NCBI RefSeq assembly: GCF_003797775.2
Contig: NZ_CP060725.1
Coordinates: 124,001 to 188,000 of the forward strand
DNA from: Sphingopyxis sp. OPL5
Lineage (GTDB): Bacteria > Pseudomonadota > Alphaproteobacteria > Sphingomonadales > Sphingomonadaceae
Length of the DNA stretch: 64,000 bases
Direction of reading: 5' to 3'
How positions within the stretch are numbered: the stretch's first letter is position 1; every line of letters starts with the position of its first letter. Of this stretch, positions 11,597-22,549 are shown piece by piece. The translations under genes and the position numbers were made by a program. The notes under the pieces were generated by a model, which saw only the letters and a program-made list of their open reading frames with translations, ran no database searches and was not told the origin of the DNA.

Positions 11597-12610
11597 TCAA
11601 TAAGCGCGGGCGACCGCAAAGGCGACCGCCTCGGTCAGCGCCGCCTTGGCCTGGCTCGCGCGGAAGCCGCCGATCGCGTCGACCGCGCGCTGGCCATAAT
11701 GGCGCGCGCGCGCCAGCGTGTCGGCGATCGTGTCGTGCTTGTGGAGCAGCGAGGTCGCATAAGCGAGGTCCTCGTCCGAGCTGCGGTGGCCGACGATCGC
11801 CTGTTTCCAGAAGTCGCGCTCTTCGGCATTGCCACGCGCATAGGCAAGGATCACCGGCAATGTCACCTTGCCATCGCGAAAGTCGTCGCCGACGCCCTTG
11901 CCCATCGTCTCGGCGTCGGAGACATAGTCGATCGCGTCATCGACGAGCTGGAAGGCGACGCCGAGGTTGCGGCCATAGCTGTCGAGCGCCGCCTCGGTCG
12001 TATCGTCGCGTTCGGCGACGACCGCGGCGATCTTGCACGCCGCCGCGAACAACTCGGCGGTCTTGGCGTTGATGATCGCGAGATATTGGTCCTCGCTCGT
12101 TTCGATGCGGCGCTGCGCCGAGAGCTGGTTGACCTCGCCCTCCGCGATCACCGCGGAAGCGCGCGACAATATCTTGAGGACCTTGAGCGAGCCGTCTTCG
12201 ACCATCACCTCGAAGGCGCGGCTGAACAGGAAGTCGCCGACGAGGACGGACGCGCTGTTGCCCCAGATGAGGTTCGCGGTCTTGCGGCCGCGGCGCAGGT
12301 CCGATCCGTCGACGACATCGTCGTGGAGCAGGGTCGCGGTGTGGATGAATTCGACCGCCGCGGCGAGCTTGCAGTGGCGGCGGCCCGGATAGTCGAGCAA
12401 CTTGCCGCACGCGAGCGTCAGCATCGGGCGCATCCGTTTGCCGCCGCCGGCGATCAGATGGCCGGCGAGTTCGGGGATCAGCGGCACTTCGGACTGCATG
12501 CGGTCGAGAATGACCGCATTGACCTCGTTCATGTCGGCGGCGACGAGCGCCATCATCGGGTCGAGCGAGGGGGGCTTTTCGCCGTGAAGACGGTGGATTT
12601 CAGCACTCAT
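11597..12610 (-). CDS. ispB: Polyprenyl (octaprenyl/decaprenyl) diphosphate synthase
   Basis: 337 aa. The first aspartate-rich motif DDVVD is at residues 97-101 and the second (DDAID) at 224-228, with GGGKRMRP near residue 55-62. It chain-elongates farnesyl diphosphate to the C40-C50 side chain of ubiquinone; alphaproteobacteria of this type usually make Q-10, but product length cannot be read from the sequence. The start MSAEIHRLHG fits the family better than the long upstream extension. It is divergent from the chorismate mutase gene, with ~104 bp between them. Confidence 0.93.
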   Translation of the reverse strand: MSAEIHRLHGEKPPSLDPMMALVAADMNEVNAVILDRMQSEVPLIPELAGHLIAGGGKRMRPMLTLACGKLLDYPGRRHCKLAAAVEFIHTATLLHDDVVDGSDLRRGRKTANLIWGNSASVLVGDFLFSRAFEVMVEDGSLKVLKILSRASAVIAEGEVNQLSAQRRIETSEDQYLAIINAKTAELFAAACKIAAVVAERDDTTEAALDSYGRNLGVAFQLVDDAIDYVSDAETMGKGVGDDFRDGKVTLPVILAYARGNAEERDFWKQAIVGHRSSDEDLAYATSLLHKHDTIADTLARARHYGQRAVDAIGGFRASQAKAALTEAVAFAVARAY

Positions 12611-12714
12611 GACGCGGCGAGCCTTGGCCGTGCGGGGGTGAATTTGCAACGACTTTCGGCTTGCCTTGCGCCCCTGCGCGGTGCCAAGCGTGCCGGGCAT
12701 CAGAGGAGCCGCGC

Positions 12715-13002
12715 ATGGACGACCAACTCAGCCGCTATCGCCAGAGCATCGACAATATCGACGCGGCGCTCGTCTATATGCTTGCCGAGCGGTTCAAGGT
12801 GACCAAGGCGGTCGGCGAACTCAAGGCGAAGGGCGGCCTGCCCCCCGCCGACCCGGCGCGCGAGGAACGCCAGATCGGCCGGCTGCGCGAACTGGCGCGC
12901 GATGCCGATCTCGATCCCGATTTCACCGAAAAATTCCTGCGCTTCATCATCGAGGAGGTGATCCGCCATCACCAGCAGGCGAAGCGCGAGCAGGACGCAT
13001 GA
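12715..13002 (+). CDS. Chorismate mutase (AroQ type)
   Basis: 95 aa all-helical protein. LSRYRQSIDNIDAALVYML and ERFKVTKAVGELKA give the AroQ fold with the conserved Arg of helix 1 and Lys in the K-A-V-G-E-L-K motif. It converts chorismate to prephenate for Phe/Tyr synthesis. The start follows a GAGGAG ribosome site. The stop overlaps the next gene's ATG (ATGA). A second chorismate-mutase-like gene lies at 29493-29810. Confidence 0.9.
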   Translation: MDDQLSRYRQSIDNIDAALVYMLAERFKVTKAVGELKAKGGLPPADPAREERQIGRLRELARDADLDPDFTEKFLRFIIEEVIRHHQQAKREQDA

Positions 13003-13688
13003 CCCACCCGATCTTCGCCAAATGGCCCGCGCAGCATCCCGACCGGCTCCAGCTTTTCTCAGCTCCGACGCCGAATGGCGTAAAGGTCGGGATCATGCTC
13101 GAGGAAAGCGGCCTTCCCTATGAGCCGCACCGCATCGACATCATGGCGAACGAAAGCCACGACCCGGCGTTCCTCGCGCTCAATCCCAATGGCAAGATTC
13201 CCGCGATCTACGATCCCGACGGCCCCGGCGGCGAGCCGCTGGCGCTGTTCGAATCGGGCGCGATCCTGATCTATCTGGCAGACAAGTCGGGCCAGTTCCT
13301 CTCGCCCGACCCGGCGACGCGCTATGAAACGATCCAATGGCTGATGTGGCAGATGGGCGGCGCCGGACCGATCTTCGGCCAGCTCGGCTTCTTCCACAAA
13401 TTCGCCGGCAAGGACTTTGAGGACAAACGCCCGCGCGACCGCTACGCGGCGGAATCGGCGCGGCTGCTCGGGGTGCTCAACGACCGGCTCGCGGATCGCG
13501 AGTGGATTATCGATGAAGGCTACAGCATCGCTGACATGTCGCTGCTCGGCTGGGTACGTAATCTGATCGGCTTCTATGACGCCGCCGAAATCGTCGGCTT
13601 CGCGCGATTCGAGCATGTCCAGCGCTGGCTCGATGCGGGACTGGCACGGCCGGGCGTGCAGCGCGGGTTGGAGGTTACGGCGGCTTAA
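12999..13688 (+). CDS. Glutathione S-transferase family protein (YfcG/Ure2-like)
   Basis: 229 aa. The N-terminal thioredoxin-fold domain (residues about 10-90) contains NGVKVGIMLEESGLPYE and the cis-Pro motif GKIPAIYDPDG, then the glutathione-binding FESGAILIYLADK. The helical C-terminal domain has the ADMSLLGWV N-capping region. These features match the Nu-class/YfcG disulfide-bond reductase group. It is translationally coupled to the chorismate mutase. Confidence 0.9.
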   Translation: MTHPIFAKWPAQHPDRLQLFSAPTPNGVKVGIMLEESGLPYEPHRIDIMANESHDPAFLALNPNGKIPAIYDPDGPGGEPLALFESGAILIYLADKSGQFLSPDPATRYETIQWLMWQMGGAGPIFGQLGFFHKFAGKDFEDKRPRDRYAAESARLLGVLNDRLADREWIIDEGYSIADMSLLGWVRNLIGFYDAAEIVGFARFEHVQRWLDAGLARPGVQRGLEVTAA

Positions 13689-13742
13689 AGCGACAAAAGC
13701 GACGGACGTTGAGGGGGAAACTGTCTCCTTTGTCGCTTTAAG
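13684..13742 (+). terminator. Hairpin after the GST gene
   Basis: A perfect 14-bp inverted repeat, cttaaagcgacaaa and tttgtcgctttaag, overlaps the GST stop codon and encloses about 31 nt. There is no U-tract immediately after it, so it may be a weak terminator or a repeat element rather than a strong intrinsic terminator. Confidence 0.5.
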
Positions 13743-14034
13743 GCTTGGATCCAGGCGCATCGCGAAGCGGGGCGCTGTGATCGACAAGTCAAAGAGCGGG
13801 TCGAAGGCTGACACAGTGAAATAATTTAGGAAAGCGGCAATTTCCGCTGCGGGTCCTATTTCGCGAAGGGCAGGAAACGACCAAATGCTGTCGTTCCATT
13901 GACGTCACCCCGAGCTTGACCCGGGGCCTGCCTTGTCTTTGAACCGGCAGCGAAAGAAGGAAGGCGGGTCCCGGGTCAAGCCCGGGATGACGATGACATA
14001 AGCGTCCGCTTGCCACCCCAAAACGGCCCCTTGC
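13689..14034. other. 346-bp intergenic stretch without a gene
   Basis: The stretch lies between the convergent GST and histidine-kinase genes. It holds the GST hairpin, about 160 bp with no recognisable feature, and a long REP-like inverted repeat (13903-13992). I see no convincing coding sequence. Confidence 0.6.
13903..13992. repeat. REP-like inverted repeat (cgtcaccccgagcttgac type)
   Basis: The left arm cgtcaccccgagcttgaccc and right arm gggtcaagcccgggatgacg are imperfectly complementary around a variable centre. This is the widespread alphaproteobacterial intergenic palindrome found between convergent genes. Confidence 0.75.
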
Positions 14035-15435
14035 CTACCCCGCCGGCAGCCTGAGCCGTACCAGCAGCCCCCCTAAATCCTCGCTCTCTTCGAGCGCGAT
14101 GCTGCCGCCGTAAATCTCCGCCACGTCGCGCACGATCGCGAGGCCGAGGCCCGTTCCCGGCTTGCCACTGTCGAGCCGCACGCCGCGGTCGATGACCCGG
14201 TCGCGGTCGGCGGGCGAGATGCCCGCACCGTCATCCTCGATAAGAATTTCCACCATGCCACCCTCGCGCTGGACGGTGACGAACACGCTGCCGCCGCCGT
14301 ATTTTGCGGCATTTTCGAGCAGGTTTCCGATCAGTTCGTCGAGATCCTGCCGCTCGACCCGCGCGATCAGTTCCTTGTCGCCCGATGCGTCGAGCCGTGC
14401 ATCGGGATAGAGCAAGGCCACGGCGCGCGACACGCTGTCGACGCTGTCACGGACGTTGGCGCGCGCCTGCGCCGCACCGCGCCGCCCGACCGCGCGTGCG
14501 CGCGCGAGGTGGTGTTCGACCTGGCGCTGCATCGTCGCCGCCTCGCGCCGGACCGTATCGGCAAGATCCGATTTGTTGCCGGTCGCGCTGTTGACGAGCA
14601 CGGTCAGCGGAGTCTTCAGCGCATGGGCGAGGTTGCCGGCGTGGAGCCTCGCCTCTTCGGCCTGTTTCTCGTTATGCGCGAGCAGCGCGTTCAATTCATC
14701 GACGATCGGTTGCACCTCGAGCGGCAGCGGCGCCACGACGCGGCGTTGCTGGCCGCCGCGCATCGCGGCGATCGCCCGGCGGATGTGCCGCAGGGGCCAG
14801 AGGCCATAGAAGGTCTGGAGCGCCGCGAGGATGATGAGCCCGAGCCCCAGCAGGCCGAGGCTCGGGATCAGCGTCGCCCGCACCGCCCGCGTTTGCACCT
14901 GCAGCACTTCGCGCGACTGGGCGATCTGGAACCGCCATTTGGTTTTGCTGCCGGGCAGCATGACGTCGCGCTCGGCGACGCGCAATTCCTCGTCGGGAAA
15001 CTGGTTGCTGTCATAGACATGCAATTGCTGGTCGTCGTGCTTGTCCGACGTATCGAGCCGTCGTTCCCACAGCGAGCGCGAGGGATAGGGTTCCTGCCGC
15101 CCGCCGCTGATCTGCCAATAGAGGCCGCTATAGGGTTCGAGGAAGCGCGGGTCGCCGAGCGGCTCAATCATCCGGACCTCACCGTCGGGGCCGATTTCCG
15201 ACGAGCGGATCATGCTGAGCAGCACATATTCGAGGTTCGAATCGAAGTTGCGCGTGATCGCACCGGTCAGCACCCGGTCGAGCGCGAACCCGCCGCCGAT
15301 CAACAGCACCGAAATCCAGATCGCGGCGATCGCGATCATGCGCCGCGCGAGCGAGCCGGTGATCCGGCTCGTCAGCGCCTGCGGCTTCGCGGCGTCGGTG
15401 TCGGCTACGATGGCCGGAACATCGGCCTCGGCCAC
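14035..15435 (-). CDS. Sensor histidine kinase (PhoQ/FeuQ-like)
   Basis: 466 aa. Transmembrane segments are at about residues 33-53 and 188-208 and flank a ~130-residue periplasmic sensor domain. The dimerisation box has the phospho-accepting His271 in LAHALKTPLTVL. The ATPase domain shows the N box (GNLLENAAKYGG), G1 (EDDGAGI) and G2 (GTGLGLAIV). It starts 3 nt after the response regulator stop, forming one operon. A PepSY protein upstream of the pair supports a FeuPQ/PhoPQ-type system. The signal is unknown. Confidence 0.92.
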   Translation of the reverse strand: MAEADVPAIVADTDAAKPQALTSRITGSLARRMIAIAAIWISVLLIGGGFALDRVLTGAITRNFDSNLEYVLLSMIRSSEIGPDGEVRMIEPLGDPRFLEPYSGLYWQISGGRQEPYPSRSLWERRLDTSDKHDDQQLHVYDSNQFPDEELRVAERDVMLPGSKTKWRFQIAQSREVLQVQTRAVRATLIPSLGLLGLGLIILAALQTFYGLWPLRHIRRAIAAMRGGQQRRVVAPLPLEVQPIVDELNALLAHNEKQAEEARLHAGNLAHALKTPLTVLVNSATGNKSDLADTVRREAATMQRQVEHHLARARAVGRRGAAQARANVRDSVDSVSRAVALLYPDARLDASGDKELIARVERQDLDELIGNLLENAAKYGGGSVFVTVQREGGMVEILIEDDGAGISPADRDRVIDRGVRLDSGKPGTGLGLAIVRDVAEIYGGSIALEESEDLGGLLVRLRLPAG

Positions 15436-15438
15436 GGC

Positions 15439-16104
15439 TTAGCCCTGCGGATCGTCGAGCTGGTAACCCAGGCCGCGGATCGTCGTGATGATGTCGGCGC
15501 CGAGCTTTTTGCGGATGCGCGTCACGAACACTTCGATCGTGTTCGAATCGCGATCGAAATCCTGATCATAGATATGTTCGATCAACTCGGTGCGCGACAC
15601 GACCTTGCCCTTGTGATGGAGCAGGTACGACAGCAGCTTATACTCCTGCGCGGTCAGCTTGACCGGCTCGCCGTCGAGCGTCACGCGGCCCGAACGCGTA
15701 TCGAGCCGCACCTTGCCCGCGATCAGCTCGCTCGACGCGTTGCCGGCCGCGCGGCGGATCAACGCGCGCAGGCGGGCGATCAGTTCCTCGGTCTGGAACG
15801 GCTTGGCGAGATAATCGTCGGCGCCGGCGTCGAGGCCCGCGACCTTGTCCGACCAGCTGTCGCGCGCGGTCAGCACGAGCACGGGAAAATTGCGCTTTTC
15901 CTTGCGCCAGCGGTCGAGCACGGTGAGCCCGTCGATTTCGGGCAAGCCAAGGTCGAGGATCGCGGCGTCATAGCTTTCGGTCGAGCCGAGGAAATGGCCG
16001 TCCTCGCCGTCGGTGGCGAGGTCGACGGCATAGCCCGCACCCTCCAGCGTCGCCTTCAACTGCGGGCCGAGCGTGGGTTCGTCTTCGACAATCAAAATCC
16101 GCAT
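15439..16104 (-). CDS. OmpR/PhoB-family response regulator
   Basis: 221 aa. The receiver domain has acidic residues D8/E9, the phospho-acceptor D51 (AILDLGLP), Thr in the VLTARD motif and Lys in YLAKPF. The C-terminal winged-helix DNA-binding domain follows, with VKLTAQEYKLLSYLLHHKG and the family signature ending TTIRGLGYQLD. It is the partner of the kinase directly downstream. Confidence 0.94.
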   Translation of the reverse strand: MRILIVEDEPTLGPQLKATLEGAGYAVDLATDGEDGHFLGSTESYDAAILDLGLPEIDGLTVLDRWRKEKRNFPVLVLTARDSWSDKVAGLDAGADDYLAKPFQTEELIARLRALIRRAAGNASSELIAGKVRLDTRSGRVTLDGEPVKLTAQEYKLLSYLLHHKGKVVSRTELIEHIYDQDFDRDSNTIEVFVTRIRKKLGADIITTIRGLGYQLDDPQG

Positions 16105-16199
16105 TCAAACGCCTTTCCTAGCGCGAGCCGGTTATCCCCGGCCGCTTTGCTGCTGTGTACCACTCGCGGCGGTCATCGCAAATGTCGTTCGGGAAGATT

Positions 16200-16508
16200 T
16201 CAGGGCTTGCGGCCGACGATCCGGCCGGTGCGGGCATCGACATAGACGACGACCACCTGGCTGCCGTCCATGAATTTGAGCGCATATATCATGCGCTGCT
16301 GGTCGAACTGCGGGCCGCCGAGATAGGTCATGTCGCGATAGGGCGGCCGCGAACGGACGTCGGCGATCAGCTTGCCCAGCGGCACCACCTGTCCCTGCGC
16401 CGCAGCGTCGCGCAGTTGATCCTGGTCGCGATCGCCGCGCGCGACGGCGGGCGCCGCGGAAGCAAGCAGGACGGCCGAGGCCAGCGAAAATGTGAGAGTG
16501 CGGAACAT
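16200..16508 (-). CDS. PepSY-domain periplasmic protein
   Basis: 102 aa with a cleavable signal peptide (MFRTLTFSLASAVLLASAAP...ARG). The rest fits a PepSY domain: PLGKLIADV, Y-x-x-x-x-x-FMDGSQVVVVYVDARTG and the ending GRIVGRKP. Such proteins are often encoded beside PhoPQ/FeuPQ-like systems and may act as regulatory inhibitors. Here it is upstream of the response regulator on the same strand, separated by 95 bp. Confidence 0.82.
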   Translation of the reverse strand: MFRTLTFSLASAVLLASAAPAVARGDRDQDQLRDAAAQGQVVPLGKLIADVRSRPPYRDMTYLGGPQFDQQRMIYALKFMDGSQVVVVYVDARTGRIVGRKP

Positions 16509-16583
16509 GGCCGGATTCCTAATGCGAACGCATTGAATAGGCGATGAATGACCCGGTCAGCAAGGAGTCCGCCTCCGGGGTCA

Positions 16584-16658
16584 TGGTGGGCGCGGCAAGG
16601 ATTGAACTTGCGACCCCACCCGTGTGAAGGGTGTGCTCTACCACTGAGCTACGCGCCC
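16584..16658 (-). tRNA. tRNA-Val (CAC)
   Basis: Read on the minus strand it folds fully. The acceptor gggcgcg pairs with cgcgccc, the D stem gctc with gagc, and the anticodon stem caccc with gggtg around loop ttcacac (anticodon CAC). The T stem gcaag/cttgc encloses ttcaatc, and the gene ends in an encoded ACCA. It reads the valine codon GTG. Confidence 0.95.
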
Positions 16659-16833
16659 TTCCGGACCGAAGCGGCGATGCCGCGTCCGAAAGCCGGACGT
16701 CCATAGCCGCTGCGGCGGTGAATGCAACGGGCTTTCGACAGCATTGGCCTGCCCGATGCAGAACGGAGCCGATGCAAAACGGGCCGCAGCTTTCGCCGCG
16801 ACCCGAAATGTTTTCAGCAAAAGGTGCTGCCGA

Positions 16834-17106
16834 TCAGTTGACGGCATCCTTGAGGGCCTTGCCGGCCTTGAACTTCGGCTGGTTCGATGCCGCGATGGTC
16901 ATCGTTTCGCCGGTGCGCGGGTTGCGGCCGGTCGAGGCCTTGCGCTTGCTGACGGCGAACGTGCCGAAACCGACGAGGCGGACTTCGCCACCCTTCTTCA
17001 GCGAACCCGTGATCGCGTCGAAAACAGCTTCGACCGCCTTGCTCGCGTCACCCTTGGTCAGGCCGCTCGAGTCAGCGACGGCGGCGATCAGGTCTTGTTT
17101 GTTCAT
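16834..17106 (-). CDS. hup: DNA-binding protein HU
   Basis: 90 aa, the standard HU length. MNKQDLIAAVADSSGLTK and the DNA-arm signature GFGTFAVSKRKA...GRNPRTGE are canonical, including the arm-tip Pro. It is a homodimeric nucleoid protein that bends DNA without sequence specificity. It lies downstream of lon on the same strand with its own ~157-bp leader, the same lon-hup order as E. coli. Confidence 0.96.
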   Translation of the reverse strand: MNKQDLIAAVADSSGLTKGDASKAVEAVFDAITGSLKKGGEVRLVGFGTFAVSKRKASTGRNPRTGETMTIAASNQPKFKAGKALKDAVN

Positions 17107-17263
17107 GCCTAAGGAACCCCTGTGATTTGTTGGTTGAATGATTCATGGCGGTGCCATGGCGCGTCACTAACGCGCTTTGCCCCCCCGTTGTCAAAGCAAA
17201 AAAGGGGCAAAAACGCGTCAAAATGACGTTTTTGCGACGAAAAGCGGTCGCGCTCAACCGCGG

Positions 17264-19660
<2,397 letters not shown>

Positions 19661-19780
19661 CATGGCTCCTGGACAAGCGCCCGCGACCGGCACGCCGTCC
19701 TTCTTATAGGGTCTTCAACCGCTAATATGGCGTAACTTGCCGCGCATTCAATGTCGCTGCGCTGAACGGGAGGTTTTGCC

Positions 19781-19867
19781 GTCGCCCCCGCGAAGGCGGG
19801 GGCCGTTGGCAGCCCGGCCAGCCTCGCTGCGCAAAACGATAGCGGCCCCCGCCTTCGCGGGGGCGAC
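19781..19867. repeat. REP-like inverted repeat (gtcgcccccgcgaaggcggg type)
   Basis: The left arm gtcgcccccgcgaaggcggg is the exact complement of the right arm (cccgccttcgcgggggcgac), with 47 nt between. It lies between lon and ybaB, both on the minus strand. Confidence 0.78.
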
Positions 19868-19873
19868 GAGAGA

Positions 19874-20209
19874 TCAAAACGGCAGTTTGAAGCCCGGCGG
19901 CAGTTGCAGGCCGCTCGTCATCTTGCCCATTTCGGCATTGCTCGCCTGATCGGCCTTTTCGCGCGCGTCGTTGAACGCGGCGGCGAGCAGGTCTTCGAGC
20001 ATCTGTTTGTCCGAAGGAACCATCAGGCTGTCGTCGATCGAGATCGCCTTGATACGGCCCTTGGCGCTCGCGGTGATGCGGACGAGTCCGCCACCCGAGA
20101 TGCCTTCGACCTCGACGCTGTCGAGCTTCGCCTGCGCCTCCGCCATCTGCGCCTGTACGGTTTCGGCGGCTTGCTGCGCCGCCTTGAGCATTTCTTCCAT
20201 CGATTTCAT
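19874..20209 (-). CDS. ybaB: YbaB/EbfC family nucleoid-associated protein
   Basis: 111 aa with an N-terminal helix (MKSMEEMLKAAQQAAETVQAQ) and the GGGLVRITASAKG core, matching YbaB/EbfC. These dimeric proteins bind DNA and are usually encoded with dnaX and recR. The ATG overlaps the dnaX stop by 4 nt, so it is cotranslated with dnaX. Confidence 0.92.
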   Translation of the reverse strand: MKSMEEMLKAAQQAAETVQAQMAEAQAKLDSVEVEGISGGGLVRITASAKGRIKAISIDDSLMVPSDKQMLEDLLAAAFNDAREKADQASNAEMGKMTSGLQLPPGFKLPF

Positions 20210-21918
20210 GGAGCGGACCTATGCCGCGTCTCGTCGCCCTCGACAAGCCTCGCGTCGGGAAAAGCCGCCAATGCGGCCTTGACGACGGGCAGTTCGCGGA
20301 TGCGCTGGTCGTTGTCGGCGAGCGTCGCGGCGCGCACCTGCCCCAGGCTCGGCCGCCCCTCGCCCTCGCCGGTCCGCACCTGCCAGCGGCTGCCGGTGGC
20401 CGAAAGCAAGGCGTCGCCAAGGTCGCGCGCGAAGCCGCCGTCGAGCGCTGCGACGGGGACAAAGACGATCGCGCCGGGTTCGAGGGTGATGATCCGCAGA
20501 TGATCGTGCACGTCGACCGCGAGGCGATGATTGCCGGTGCTTTCGAGCAATTGGTGGATTTGCGCCACGGTGAGCGCCGAAGCGGGTGTCTCGGCGGGCG
20601 GCACGGTTTCAGCGGCGACCGGTTCGGGCGCCTGCGCGGTCGCATCCTGCGCCGGCGCGGCGAGCGCGGGCAGCGGCGTCGCGGGGAAATGGCCGGTTTC
20701 GAGCAGCTTCGCGAGCTCGCCCGGATCGGGCATCGCGGCAGCATAGATCACCCGCAGCAGCAGCATTTCCAGATGCTCGAGCGGATTGTTGGCGCGCAGC
20801 ACCTCGTCATGGCCCTTGAGCAGCAATTGCCACAGCCGGTTGAGCGGCGCGAAGCCAAGTTTCTGCGCCCAGTCGCCGATCCGTTCGCGGTCAGCCTCGG
20901 CGAGCGCGGGATCGTCATGGCGCGACACCTTGGCCAGCGTGATCGCGTGGGTCAGGTCCATCAGCCCGCGCACCATCGCGACGGGTTCGATGCCCAGCGC
21001 ATATTGGCCGCGCGCCAGGTCGATCGCCCCGCCGGCATCGCCCTCGAGGATCGTCGCCATCAAATTCGCGATCGACGAGCGGTCCGACAGGCCGAGCATG
21101 ACCCGCACCTGCGCCGCGCCGATCATCCCGCCCCCATCCAGATCGGCGTGCGCGATCGCCTGGTCGAGGATCGACAGACCGTCGCGCACCGAGCCTTCAG
21201 CGGCGTTGGCGATCAGCCAGATCGCGGGCGCTTCGGCCTCGACGCCTTCTTTCTGGAGGATCGAGCTGAAATGGCTGAACAGCATGTCGGGGGTGATGCG
21301 GCGGAGGTCGAAGCGCTGGCAGCGCGACAGCACCGTCACCGGCACCTTGTTGACTTCGGTCGTCGCGAACAGGAATTTGACGTGTGGCGGCGGTTCTTCG
21401 AGCGTTTTCAGCAGCGCGTTGAACGCGTTGCGCGACAGCATGTGCACTTCGTCGATGATGTAGATCTTGTAGCGCGCCGACACCGCGGCGTAGCGCACCG
21501 CCTCGATGATCTCGCGCACGTCGTCGACGCCGGTGTTCGACGCGGCGTCCATCTCGATCACGTCGATATGGCGCCCCTCGGTGATCGCGCGGCATGGTTC
21601 GCAGATGCCGCAGGGGTCGATCGTCGGCCCGCCCTGCCCGTCCGGGCCGATGCAGTTCAGCGCCTTGGCGATCAGCCGCGCGGTCGAGGTCTTGCCGACC
21701 CCGCGCACCCCGGTCATCAGGAAGGCGTGCGCCAGCCGGTCGCGCGCGATCGCATTGCCGAGCGTGCGCACCATCGCGTCCTGACCGATCAGTTCGGCAA
21801 AGGTTTGCGGGCGATATTTGCGCGCGAGGACGCGGTAGGGGCCGCTCGAAGCGGGCGCCGCGGTGGTCGGCAAATCCATGCCCAGCATCGGTGGTTCGTC
21901 GTCGGCGGAATCGCTCAT
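20206..21918 (-). CDS. dnaX: DNA polymerase III subunit tau/gamma
   Basis: 570 aa. The clamp-loader ATPase core shows VLARKYRPQTFAELIGQD, Walker A GVRGVGKTSTARL, a four-cysteine zinc module (C...DPCGICEPC) and YIIDEVHMLS. The C-terminal ~150 residues are an Ala/Pro linker and tau-type domain. The start MSDSADDEPP was chosen because the longer reading frame would run back through the 4.5S RNA gene. It loads the sliding clamp and couples the replicase to DnaB. Confidence 0.95.
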   Translation of the reverse strand: MSDSADDEPPMLGMDLPTTAAPASSGPYRVLARKYRPQTFAELIGQDAMVRTLGNAIARDRLAHAFLMTGVRGVGKTSTARLIAKALNCIGPDGQGGPTIDPCGICEPCRAITEGRHIDVIEMDAASNTGVDDVREIIEAVRYAAVSARYKIYIIDEVHMLSRNAFNALLKTLEEPPPHVKFLFATTEVNKVPVTVLSRCQRFDLRRITPDMLFSHFSSILQKEGVEAEAPAIWLIANAAEGSVRDGLSILDQAIAHADLDGGGMIGAAQVRVMLGLSDRSSIANLMATILEGDAGGAIDLARGQYALGIEPVAMVRGLMDLTHAITLAKVSRHDDPALAEADRERIGDWAQKLGFAPLNRLWQLLLKGHDEVLRANNPLEHLEMLLLRVIYAAAMPDPGELAKLLETGHFPATPLPALAAPAQDATAQAPEPVAAETVPPAETPASALTVAQIHQLLESTGNHRLAVDVHDHLRIITLEPGAIVFVPVAALDGGFARDLGDALLSATGSRWQVRTGEGEGRPSLGQVRAATLADNDQRIRELPVVKAALAAFPDARLVEGDETRHRSAP

Positions 21919-21966
21919 GCGATCCGTATTAGGGACGGTCGGCGCGCTTGTCGAAGGGGGAAATGG

Positions 21967-22060
21967 GTGGGAGCCGGAACGACCCGCGGCGAATTCGTTG
22001 CGGCTGCTTCCTTCCGGACCTGACCGGGTTGGCGAAGACCACGTCCGCCCGACTCCCGGC
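21967..22060 (-). ncRNA. ffs: 4.5S signal recognition particle RNA (small bacterial type)
   Basis: On the minus strand the conserved SRP apical sequence is present (ggtcaggtccggaaggaagc, followed by agcc). The ends pair perfectly: gggagtcgg near 22057-22049 with ccggctccc near 21977-21969, allowing one G-U. It forms the RNA core of SRP with Ffh. Location just upstream of dnaX is usual in alphaproteobacteria. Exact 5' and 3' ends are estimated from the stem. Confidence 0.9.
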
Positions 22061-22123
22061 GCGCATATGGCGGGGACAGCGGAGAAATGCAAGTTGCGTC
22101 GACCCTTCACCCCTTTCTCACAT

Positions 22124-22201
22124 CGTCATCCCGGCGAAGGCTGGGATCTCAGCGTTGCGTCGGGAAGAGAGGTCGAGATCCCGGCCTTCGCCGGGATGAC
22201 G
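22124..22201. repeat. REP-like inverted repeat (cgtcatcccggcgaaggctg type)
   Basis: The left arm (cgtcatcccggcgaagg...gggatctc) is complementary to the right arm (gagatcccggccttcgccgg...gatgacg) with one mismatch and a 24-nt centre. It sits between the ferredoxin stop and the 4.5S RNA promoter side. Confidence 0.78.
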
Positions 22202-22213
22202 GTCGATTTGCGG

Positions 22214-22549
22214 TTAGCGCGGCCCCTGCATGTTGCGGCTTTCGGACGGAATATGGACGGTCAGCCCGTCCATCGCTTCGGTCAGCACAATCTGGCACGC
22301 AAGGCGGCTGGTGCGCCGCGCGCCGGCGGCGAGGTCGAGCATATCCTCTTCCATCTCCGTCGCTTCGGGCAAACGGTCGAAATCTTCTTTGGCGACGATG
22401 ACATGGCAGGTCGAGCAGGCCATCTGACCCTCGCAAGTCCCTTCGAGCGGCATCAGATGCGCTTGCGCGACGTCGAGCAGGATCGAACCCGGCGCGGCCT
22501 CGACCTCGGTCCGTCCCTTGCCGTCGGCGTGGATGAAGGTGACGCGCAT
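22214..22549 (-). CDS. 2Fe-2S ferredoxin (ISC/adrenodoxin type)
   Basis: 111 aa. The cluster ligands are in CEGQMACSTCH plus a downstream Cys in SRLACQI, the C-x5-C-x2-C...C pattern of ISC-type/adrenodoxin-like ferredoxins. It is expected to pass electrons, including for Fe-S cluster assembly. The ATG overlaps the stop of the upstream cysteine desulfurase gene by one base (TGATG); an alternative TTG one codon earlier is unlikely. Confidence 0.9.
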   Translation of the reverse strand: MRVTFIHADGKGRTEVEAAPGSILLDVAQAHLMPLEGTCEGQMACSTCHVIVAKEDFDRLPEATEMEEDMLDLAAGARRTSRLACQIVLTEAMDGLTVHIPSESRNMQGPR